A stretch of DNA of 64,000 nt from Acidobacteriota bacterium (lineage in GTDB: Bacteria > Acidobacteriota > Terriglobia > Bryobacterales > Bryobacteraceae): positions 1 through 64,000 of the forward strand of contig JAFDVZ010000024.1 of the NCBI GenBank assembly GCA_018268715.1, given 5' to 3'. Position 1 is the first letter of the stretch; every line of letters starts with the position of its first letter. Shown one piece after another: positions 57,408-64,000 of the stretch. The notes beneath the pieces were generated by a model. It was not told the origin of the DNA. It saw only the letters and a list, made by a program, of their open reading frames with translations, and searched no databases. The position numbers and the translations under genes are program-made.

Positions 57408-59493
57408 GAGGAAGCGCGTCCTAATCGGTCTCGGCGCGGTGGTGTTGGCTCTGCTGGTGGTGATGCTCGTCTGGCAGGGATCCTTCACGCTGGGCGATTA
57501 CGCCCCGGTGAGCCCGGAGCAGACGGTTCTGTTCTGGGCCATCTCCACGCTCGTCGCCCTGCTCACCATCATCGTGGGCTTCATGCTGTTCCGCACCGGC
57601 GTGAAGCTCTACATCGAGCGGCAGAGCAACCGCGCCGGCTCGCGCATTCGCACCAAGTTGATCAGCGGCGCGCTCGCGCTCAGCTTTGTGCCGGTCATCT
57701 GCCTGGTGCTGTTCGGCTACGGAGTGATGAACCGCAACTTGGCGAAGTGGTTCAGCCGGCCGGCCGAAGGCGTCAATCTCGAACTCACCAAGACCGGCAA
57801 GGCGATCCGCTCCGAGTTCGAAACGCGAGTTACGGCGCAGGCCCGGTGGCTCGCCATCACGCCGCAGACCTACTCGGCGGCGGGCGGCGGCGACGTCAAC
57901 ATCGCCTTCTTCTCTCGCAAGTGCGACGAGCAGGCCATCGATCGCCTGTGGCTGACCCTTCAGGACGGCCAGCGCCTGGACCTCTGCGTCCCCAAGCCGG
58001 CTCAGCCGGAGCGTCTGGCCTTCACCGTCCGCGTGCCTGTCGAAGGCGTCGCCGGCAGCGTCACCCTTTCGGTGACCGCCCACATGCCCATCGACCTCGC
58101 CTCCGAGCAGGCGCAGATCAACCGGTACGTCAGCGAGTACCTGCAACTGGGCGCCTATCGCAACCAGATGCGCAACCTGTACCTGCTGTACATCACCGCC
58201 ATCGCCCTGTTCGTGCTGTTCGTCGCCACCTGGATCGCGCGCATCCTGGCCGACCAGATCAGCAACCCGATCTCGGCGCTACTGCGAGCGGCGGGCGAGG
58301 CGCGCCGGGGCAATCTCTCCTATCGCCTCCACATTCGCGCCATCGACGAACTCGCCACGCTGGTGCGCGGATTCAACGAGATGATGCAGGCTCTCGAGGA
58401 AAACAGCAAGGAGCTCGAAAGCCGTCGGCGCTTCACCGAAGCGATTCTCGAAAGCATCCCCACCGGCGTCATCTCCATCACCGGCGACGGCCGCATCGTC
58501 CGCATCAACCGCGCGCTCGCCGCCATCTTCGCGGAGGACCGCATCGCCCGCGCCACCTACTTCCGCGACCTGTTCCCGCAGGAAGACGCCGCCGAGCTGC
58601 GCTACCTCATGAACCGCGCGCGGCGCACCGGCCTCGCCGCCACGCAGCTCGAACTGAAGACCCAGGGCAAGACCATGAATCTGGCCGTCACGGTGGCGGC
58701 CCTCGATCCGGGCACCGCGGCCGGTTTTGTGCTGGTGCTCGAGGACACCAGCGAACTGCTCCGCGCCCAGCGCGTGGCCGCGTGGCAGGAAGTGGCGCGT
58801 CGCGTCGCCCACGAGTTAAAGAACCCGCTCACGCCCATCGCGCTCGGCGCCGAACGCATCGCCCGCCAGATCGACCGCGGACTCACCGCCGACAGCGAAC
58901 GCATCATCCGCGAATGCTCCGTCACCATCGCGCGCGAAGTGGAGACGGTCCGGACGCTGGTGGACGAATTCTCGCAATTCTCGCGCTTCCCGGCCTCCCA
59001 ACCCGTTCCCACGGATCTCAATCAGATCGTTCGCGCGGGCCTCGAAGTGTTCTCGGGACGGCTGGAAGGCATCGATGTCCGCGTCTCCCTCGAGCCGGAG
59101 TTACCGCGCGTCAACGTGGATCCTGAACACTTCAAACGCATCGTGGTGAACCTGGTGGACAACGCGGCCGAGGCGATGCAAAACTCCATGGTGCGCGGGC
59201 TGCTGGTGGCTACGCGTCTGCTCGCGCCGGAAATTGTCGAACTGGTGGTCGCCGACACTGGACCGGGCGTCTCGCCGGAGGTGAAAGAGAAATTGTTCCT
59301 GCCGTACTTCTCAACCAAACGCAGGGGGACCGGATTGGGTCTGGCCATTGTGGCGCGCATCGCCGCCGACAACGCCGCCACCATCCGCGTCGAGGAAAAC
59401 AAGCCCGCCGGCACGCGCTTCATCATTGAGATTCCCGCGCTTCCGGCCGCGCCCGAAAGCCCTGAGATCACCGCCGCGGAGGCCCGCCGGTGA
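57406..59493 (+). CDS. ntrY: NtrY-type sensor histidine kinase
   Basis: A 695-residue membrane sensor. It has three or four membrane helices (about residues 5-25, 40-65, 80-105 and 260-285) around a periplasmic region, a HAMP linker (ISNPISALLRAAGEARRGNL), a PAS domain (about 345-440: RFTEAILESIPTGVISITGDG) and the kinase core. The phospho-acceptor His is in VARRVAHELKNPLTPIALGAE near residue 470. The ATP site has VNLVDNAAEAMQ, DTGPGVSP and GTGLGLAIVARI. The architecture and the overlap by four bases with an NtrX-type regulator support NtrY. It is linked in other bacteria to nitrogen or redox and envelope control. Confidence 0.92.
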   Translation: MRKRVLIGLGAVVLALLVVMLVWQGSFTLGDYAPVSPEQTVLFWAISTLVALLTIIVGFMLFRTGVKLYIERQSNRAGSRIRTKLISGALALSFVPVICLVLFGYGVMNRNLAKWFSRPAEGVNLELTKTGKAIRSEFETRVTAQARWLAITPQTYSAAGGGDVNIAFFSRKCDEQAIDRLWLTLQDGQRLDLCVPKPAQPERLAFTVRVPVEGVAGSVTLSVTAHMPIDLASEQAQINRYVSEYLQLGAYRNQMRNLYLLYITAIALFVLFVATWIARILADQISNPISALLRAAGEARRGNLSYRLHIRAIDELATLVRGFNEMMQALEENSKELESRRRFTEAILESIPTGVISITGDGRIVRINRALAAIFAEDRIARATYFRDLFPQEDAAELRYLMNRARRTGLAATQLELKTQGKTMNLAVTVAALDPGTAAGFVLVLEDTSELLRAQRVAAWQEVARRVAHELKNPLTPIALGAERIARQIDRGLTADSERIIRECSVTIAREVETVRTLVDEFSQFSRFPASQPVPTDLNQIVRAGLEVFSGRLEGIDVRVSLEPELPRVNVDPEHFKRIVVNLVDNAAEAMQNSMVRGLLVATRLLAPEIVELVVADTGPGVSPEVKEKLFLPYFSTKRRGTGLGLAIVARIAADNAATIRVEENKPAGTRFIIEIPALPAAPESPEITAAEARR

Positions 59494-60851
59494 AGACCCA
59501 TCGCATCCTGGTGGTGGACGACGAACCCGGCATCCGCCAGTCGCTGTGCGGCGTGCTCGAAGACGACGGCTACGTCTGCAGCGCCGTCGAATCCGGCGAG
59601 GAATGCCTGACTGAGGTGGCGCGCCAGCCCTACGACATCGTCCTGCTGGACGTGTGGTTGCCCGGCATCGACGGGCTCGAAACGCTCGCGCGCATCCAGG
59701 AAATCCCCATCCCGGACCGTCCGGAGGTCGTCATCATCTCCGGCCACGGAACCATCGAAACCGCCGTCAAGGCCACCAAACTCGGCGCCTTCGACTTCAT
59801 TGAGAAGCCGCTTACCATCGAGAAGGTGACCGTCGTCGTGAAGAACGCGCTCGAACAGCGCCGCCTGCAACTCGAGGTGCGCCGGCTGAAGGAGACCGAC
59901 CACGTTCCACGCATCATCGGCGAAAGCGTTTCGATGAAGGCGCTCCGCCAGCAGTTGGACCTGATGGCCGGCACCAACGGCCGCGTTCTGATCTACGGCG
60001 AAAGCGGCACGGGCAAGGAACTGGTGGCGCACGCCCTGCACGCCATGAGTCCCCGGGCCAATGAGGCCTTTGTCGACGTTAACTGCGCGGCCATCCCCGA
60101 AGAGCTGATCGAAAGCGAGCTGTTCGGCCATCGCAAAGGCTCCTTCACCGGCGCCCAGGAAGACAAGGTGGGCAAGCTGCAGAAGGCCGACGGCGGAACC
60201 CTCTTTCTGGACGAAGTCGGCGACATGAGCCTGAAGACGCAGGCCAAGGTGCTGCGGGCGCTCGAAGAGCAGCGTTTTGAACCCGTGGGCGCCGCGGAGT
60301 CGATCCAGGTGGACGTGCGCGTGGTGGCCGCCACCAACAAGAACCTGGAGGACGAGATCGAGCGCGGCAACTTCCGCGAGGATCTGTTCTACCGCCTGAA
60401 CGTGATCCCGTTCTACGTGCCGCCGCTGCGGGAGCGCATCGAGGACATCGCGCTGCTGGCGGATCACTTCCTGAAAGAGTTCACCACCGAATACGGCCGC
60501 AAGCCGAAGGAGCTGACGCCGGAGGCCTACCGCGTTCTTGAGGAATACACCTGGCCCGGCAACGTGCGTGAGCTGCGCAATCTGATGGAGCGGATCGTGA
60601 TCATGAATCCGCAGATCCGCGTGGACGCGCGCCACATTCCGCTGAACCCGTCCCGTCGCGCGGTGTTCGAGCGTCCGCTCGACCGTTTCGGCAGCCTGCA
60701 GGAGGTTCGCGAAGCGGCCGAACGCGAGTACATCCTGAAGAAGCTAGAAGAGGCCAAGGGCAACGTCAGCCGAACGGCCGAGTTGCTGGGCCTGGAGCGC
60801 AGCAATCTCTATCGCAAGATGAAGTCGCTGGGCATCGCCCCGAAGGACTGA
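59490..60851 (+). CDS. ntrX: NtrX-type sigma-54-dependent response regulator
   Basis: A 453-residue activator with three parts. The receiver has VDDEPG and phospho-acceptor D54 in IVLLDVWLPG. The AAA+ domain has Walker A GESGTGKE near residue 170 and the sigma-54 contact loop GSFTGAQ (GAFTGA variant) near 217; the second-region GTLFLDEVGDM is Walker B. The Fis-type helix-turn-helix C-terminus reads NVSRTAELLGLERSNLYRKMKSLGI. It is expressed with ntrY through a four-base overlap. It ends two bases before the convergent CoA-binding protein gene. GSFTGA instead of GAFTGA is a common natural variant, so sigma-54 contact is probable but not certain. Confidence 0.93.
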   Translation: MKTHRILVVDDEPGIRQSLCGVLEDDGYVCSAVESGEECLTEVARQPYDIVLLDVWLPGIDGLETLARIQEIPIPDRPEVVIISGHGTIETAVKATKLGAFDFIEKPLTIEKVTVVVKNALEQRRLQLEVRRLKETDHVPRIIGESVSMKALRQQLDLMAGTNGRVLIYGESGTGKELVAHALHAMSPRANEAFVDVNCAAIPEELIESELFGHRKGSFTGAQEDKVGKLQKADGGTLFLDEVGDMSLKTQAKVLRALEEQRFEPVGAAESIQVDVRVVAATNKNLEDEIERGNFREDLFYRLNVIPFYVPPLRERIEDIALLADHFLKEFTTEYGRKPKELTPEAYRVLEEYTWPGNVRELRNLMERIVIMNPQIRVDARHIPLNPSRRAVFERPLDRFGSLQEVREAAEREYILKKLEEAKGNVSRTAELLGLERSNLYRKMKSLGIAPKD

Positions 60852-60852
60852 C

Positions 60853-61323
60853 TTACTGCGGGTAACTCCCGGTCAGCTTCTTGATCCACAGGTGCAGCTT
60901 GTGCGGGAAGTGCGAGCCCTCCAGGAACATGAACGGGCACTCGCCGGCCACCACGTCGATGCCATGATCTTTGCACGTCTTGACGGCGGCGATGCTGACC
61001 GCGCCCTGTCCCGCTCCGCGATGCAGCCAGACATTGCGGATGCCGAGCGTGACGCACTCATCGACGACCTGCTCGGACACAGCGGGCGGAGTCATCAGCA
61101 GGACGCCCTCGGGCGCGGGCGAAACGTCGCTCAAGCGAGCATAGCAGCGCCGCCCCTCGGCCTCGGCGATGGCGGGATTAACGGGGACCACATCGTAGCC
61201 GCGTTCGGAGAACTTCCGGAAAATGGTGCGGCTGAAATCCTTCTCCTGGCTTGAAACGCCGACAATTGCGATGCGCTTCAACGCCAGAAAACCATCCACG
61301 GCGGCGCGGGACGTAGCGGGCAT
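60853..61323 (-). CDS. CoA-binding domain protein (YccU-type)
   Basis: A 156-residue Rossmann-fold protein with the succinyl-CoA-ligase-like CoA-binding pattern: LALKRIAIVGVSSQEKDFSRTI, then VVPVNPAIAEAEGRRCYARLSDV and ALVMTPP-like GVLLMTPPAVSEQVVDEC. It continues NVWLHRGAGQGAVSIAA and ends with the VAGECPFMFLE motif typical of this small family. Its function in cells is unknown, although CoA or a nucleotide is expected to bind. It is convergent with ntrX. The next gene on the same strand is a broken fragment. Confidence 0.9.
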   Translation of the reverse strand: MPATSRAAVDGFLALKRIAIVGVSSQEKDFSRTIFRKFSERGYDVVPVNPAIAEAEGRRCYARLSDVSPAPEGVLLMTPPAVSEQVVDECVTLGIRNVWLHRGAGQGAVSIAAVKTCKDHGIDVVAGECPFMFLEGSHFPHKLHLWIKKLTGSYPQ

Positions 61324-61342
61324 AAACAGGACCTCCGACTCT

Positions 61343-61847
61343 CTATTCTAGGCCGGCGCGCACAGCCGCGAGGATGTCATTCTGGAGGCTCCGGAACGCC
61401 GGAAGTGCGTCGAGTGGCGCGTAGTCCGCCGGTTCCGGCAACGCCTCAAGGTCCTTCAACGCCGGCAGGTCCAGCGGATTCCGGCCATTCGGATTGCCTG
61501 CCGCGCGCCGGATCGCAAGCTCGTCGATCAGCAACCAAGCCTCGGTCATCCTGACTGGAATCACCAGAACATGTCTCACCGGCATCCCTTCCAGCGCCCG
61601 CCGAATCTGCATCACGGCGCTGATCCGGCGGTTGCCCTTCGGCATCGCGATGCACAAACAGCACATCGCAGGGATACAGATCAAGGGCGGCGCTCAGTTT
61701 TGCAGTGAAATCACGCTGGCGGGGAATGCGCGCAAAGTCGGCCCATTGTTCGTTGATTGGTGCGACTCCGTGGCGCCGGAGCGACCAGCTCAGGATCGGC
61801 AGCAGGACCGCATCCGATCCGCCGTCGGCAATCGGCGTGTACGTCAA
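61343..61847 (-). pseudogene. Frameshifted DUF4276-like protein gene, partner of the ATPase
   Basis: Read from the TTG at 61847, the frame gives a sensible N-terminus (TYTPIADGGSDAVLLPILSWS through LDLYPCDVLFVHRDAEG) that then turns into low-complexity nonsense. The sensible sequence resumes in another frame (IRRALEGMPVRHVLVIPVRMTEAWLLIDELAIRRAAGNPNGRNPLDLP) and ends DYAPLDALPAFRSLQND plus a short tail. The break lies near 61606-61614. Together they resemble a DUF4276-type, Toprim-like protein, but about 35-40 residues expected before the C-terminus also seem missing. The TTG overlaps the ATPase stop (TTGA), so the two were an operon. The family call is from memory of conserved motifs. Confidence 0.6.
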
Positions 61848-63307
61848 TCGCCAGCGGCTGCGACGGGTATCCGATACTGCCGAATGTCCTCCCGATCCAC
61901 CACCCGCCTGCCGCCGCGCCCCTGGTGGGCCACCGGATTGAGATAGGCGAGCAGCCTTCCCTTGGAAACGCCTCCGGGCGACCCCGCCTTAGCCCTCCAC
62001 GTGCCGGGCAGACACCGGAATTGGACGGTCCGGGACGGCCTCCCACCAAGGCTCACCTCCACGGGCTCAGCCAGGATCAAACTCTCCTCGGGCACTTGCA
62101 TCACCACGGAGGGTGAATGAGTGTTCACAATCACCTGTCGCAAGGGGTTGCCCGAATCCGCCGACACGGCCTCCTTGATATTCGTTGCAAGGTCGCTCAA
62201 CAGTTGGATCATGGCCGGAATCCGCTCTGGGTGGAGCCCATTCTCGGGCTCCTCCATACAGATCACACCTCGCGCTTCCGGATCAATCGCCAGCACCGTC
62301 AGCGCGAGGAAACGCAACGTTCCGTCCGATAGGGCTCGCGCGGGATGCTGAGCGCCGTCTCTGCCGGTCGCATACAGCGTCAGTAACTGTCTGCGTTCGT
62401 CACGGTCGACATGAACTGAGCCGGCATCGTCGAGCAGTTGCGCAAGGCGATTCGCGACCTCTGTGTAAATGGCGGCGCCGTCCAAGCCGTCCTCAGACGG
62501 CCGGTTGGCGAGGTGGAACAACATAGCCGGCAGGTGTGCGCCGTTGCTCGCCAACTGGACGGGCGCGGTGAAATTGTCGGGCTCCCGCAAAGCCGACGGC
62601 TCGAGTTGTAGCAGTTTCCAGGACTGCATTTCCCGTTTCACCAACGTTGCGGTGGGTGACTCGGCCGAGTTGGCGGCGGACAGCACGGTTCGCGGGAGAT
62701 TGGCGGCTCGCAGACTTTGGGGCTTCCCGCTGCTGCCTCCGTCCTGATGGACGGCGATGACTCGATCGGCGCCCTCGCCTTTGGTCGAGATGTACTCCCG
62801 TCCCCTTCGCTTGTTATCGATGACGCTCTTCCGCCATGCTCGCGACGGCTCAAACGGAAGATGCCCGGCTGCCTCCCCCAGCGTGATGTACTTCAGATCT
62901 TCGCTGACCAGTTCGAGCGAGCCCAACGCCCGCATGGTTGGATCGTGCCGGTAACGCAACTTGATCGAGTACTCGACAAAGGTCGCCGTCGTCTTTGCAT
63001 GCTGCCCCAGGTCATCGGCGCCCTCCATCGGGATGATCATTTCCGCGACAAAGCTCATCTCGTCGTCGAAGTGATCCCCGGCATGATGGAACAGCCCCCG
63101 GATGTCTCCCGTCTTTGCGCCCTGGTCCCGGACCGACAACGCCGCATCCAGCAGCGGACGGTCCGCGAGCGCGCTCAGAAACACAATCGCGTCGAGCAGA
63201 TTGGACTTCCCCACGCCGTTCGTGCCCGCGATGCAAGTAAACGGGACGAAGCTGACATCGACGTCCACCAGGTTCTTGAAGCCGGAGACTCGCAGACGAG
63301 TCAGCAT
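61844..63307 (-). CDS. RecF/OLD-like AAA ATPase (AAA_21 type)
   Basis: A 487-residue SMC/RecF-like ATPase. It starts MLTRLRVSGFKNLVDVDVSF with Walker A GTNGVGKS at residues 28-35. A long helical middle follows, then the signature ALSDGTLRFLALTVLAI, Walker B GVICMEEPENGLHPERI near residue 350 and the H-loop NTHSPSVVMQ. No nuclease domain is fused. Such ATPases usually work with a small partner, often a Toprim-type protein, and many are anti-phage systems. Here the partner gene next to it is frameshifted, so the pair may be inactive or under decay. The extra C-terminal tail of about 80 residues (from VSLGGRPSRTVQFRCL) is unremarkable. Confidence 0.85.
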   Translation of the reverse strand: MLTRLRVSGFKNLVDVDVSFVPFTCIAGTNGVGKSNLLDAIVFLSALADRPLLDAALSVRDQGAKTGDIRGLFHHAGDHFDDEMSFVAEMIIPMEGADDLGQHAKTTATFVEYSIKLRYRHDPTMRALGSLELVSEDLKYITLGEAAGHLPFEPSRAWRKSVIDNKRRGREYISTKGEGADRVIAVHQDGGSSGKPQSLRAANLPRTVLSAANSAESPTATLVKREMQSWKLLQLEPSALREPDNFTAPVQLASNGAHLPAMLFHLANRPSEDGLDGAAIYTEVANRLAQLLDDAGSVHVDRDERRQLLTLYATGRDGAQHPARALSDGTLRFLALTVLAIDPEARGVICMEEPENGLHPERIPAMIQLLSDLATNIKEAVSADSGNPLRQVIVNTHSPSVVMQVPEESLILAEPVEVSLGGRPSRTVQFRCLPGTWRAKAGSPGGVSKGRLLAYLNPVAHQGRGGRRVVDREDIRQYRIPVAAAGD

Positions 63308-63353
63308 GATACTCCAAGCGTACCCGAGTCAGGCCGGACTGCAAACAGCCGTC

Positions 63354-63896
63354 TCACCGGTAGGTCTTATCGTCCAACCGGCTGAAATCCGCCCCGTCGG
63401 CCATCACCCCCAGCGTGACGATCGCGAAGGTGAACGTCACCGTCCCCGGCTCCAGATGCCCGCCGATTGCCCTGTCCGACGTCGCCAGCGTCACATGCGC
63501 GTGGATCTTCCCGTTGATGATGTACCCGTTCATGCCGATCAGATCCGCCGGCGCCGTTGGATTCTTCTCGAACATGTTCTTCGAAGGGAACGTCCGGTTG
63601 CTTACCTGGTGCAGATGGTACCCGCGCACCGATCCGGCCCCCGACAGAATCACCGCGTTCCGGATCTTCTCCTGCTTCACCATCTTCTCGATGCCCGCCA
63701 GGATGTCGGAGTCGTACTTGAACCGCAGCGTCAGGATCCGCTCGAAGCGCCCCGGAATCGCATACACATCGGGCACATCGGCGCTGACCCCCTTGGCGTC
63801 ATCGGCCGGATTTGCGGCCGAGTTCACAATCTCGCGGCGAGTCTCCTGGCCCATCAACGCGCCCGTCGCCAGCACGGCAAGGATCAGAGGTTTCAT
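63354..63896 (-). CDS. Exported PCC/DUF296-domain protein
   Basis: A 180-residue protein with signal peptide (MKPLILAVLATGALMGQ) and one PCC/DUF296 domain. Landmarks are YDSDILAGIEKMVKQEKIRNAVILSGAGSVRGYHLHQVS and the metal-binding-like GKIHAHVTLATSDRAIGGHLEPGTVT. Cytoplasmic members occur fused to DNA-binding AT-hooks in plants and alone in bacteria, and their biochemical role is unclear. An exported one is unusual. It begins 63896 and ends 46 bases from the ATPase gene start on the same strand; the last 104 bases of the window hold no further gene. Confidence 0.88.
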   Translation of the reverse strand: MKPLILAVLATGALMGQETRREIVNSAANPADDAKGVSADVPDVYAIPGRFERILTLRFKYDSDILAGIEKMVKQEKIRNAVILSGAGSVRGYHLHQVSNRTFPSKNMFEKNPTAPADLIGMNGYIINGKIHAHVTLATSDRAIGGHLEPGTVTFTFAIVTLGVMADGADFSRLDDKTYR

Positions 63897-64000
63897 CGCC
63901 TACCATCATGGCGCCGGCGCGCCCGAAGCGGGTGCGCTCGACAACCGCCTATCCGATAATGGAGTGGTCTCTTCTGATATCCAATGAAGCCAACATCCAA

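Overview
The window reads as chromosomal DNA of an Acidobacteriota bacterium, most likely from the Bryobacterales/Solibacter group. This is inferred from several traits: uniformly high G+C; many exported proteins with short hydrophobic or twin-arginine leaders; an Oar-like TonB-dependent receptor with an N-terminal Cna-B-type domain; a long repeat protein ending in the domain typical of Solibacter-type surface proteins; CE15-like and GH43-like carbohydrate enzymes; and an ECF/small-protein gene pair common in that group. No rRNA, tRNA, prophage, insertion sequence or CRISPR array was seen.

Layout. 1-2.3 kb: a lone receiver-domain protein, then a tightly overlapping ECF sigma factor / small protein / MscS-like channel operon. 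2.3-8 kb: an exported amidohydrolase, the wreck of a vapBC toxin-antitoxin pair, and a membrane-biogenesis run (psd, pssA, an aspartate-semialdehyde-dehydrogenase-like protein without its catalytic Cys and His, lptE, holA) closed by convergent rpsT. 8.5-18 kb: an exported glycosidase-like propeller protein; a 0.6-kb gene-free stretch full of strong hairpins and two intrinsic-terminator-like ends (candidate small RNAs); two divergent glycosyltransferases; a lone ABC ATPase; a half-length AI-2E-type membrane protein; a fumarylacetoacetate-hydrolase gene whose 3' end is repeated in decayed tandem copies; and an M13 peptidase. 18-30 kb: an HDOD protein, two unknown proteins, then an Oar-like TonB receptor, a URO-D-like protein and a glucuronoyl-esterase-like enzyme on one strand, followed by the 1,093-residue repeat protein.

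30-46 kb: the purine genes purQ-purL-purF overlap head to tail and run into an exported acetamidase/formamidase; then an exported Gfo/Idh/MocA oxidoreductase with an ABC pair, an exported KatG divergent from a true OxyR (both redox cysteines present), a molybdopterin oxidoreductase, a GH43 enzyme and a second TonB receptor. 46-64 kb: an exported M1 peptidase; dnaE-accA-small membrane protein joined by GTGA overlaps; a second ECF sigma / zinc anti-sigma / two HEAT-repeat-protein operon; an NtrY/NtrX two-component pair whose start codon sits in a perfect dyad; a CoA-binding protein; a RecF/OLD-like ATPase followed by a frameshifted small partner gene (possible decayed defence pair); and an exported PCC/DUF296 protein.

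Working together: the housekeeping blocks (purine synthesis, phospholipid/LPS assembly, DNA polymerase III, fatty-acid synthesis) are interleaved with a polymer-scavenging and surface repertoire (TonB receptors, esterase, glycosidases, peptidases) and with stress regulation (OxyR-KatG, two ECF systems, NtrYX). All function calls come from reading motifs by eye; no database search was run.
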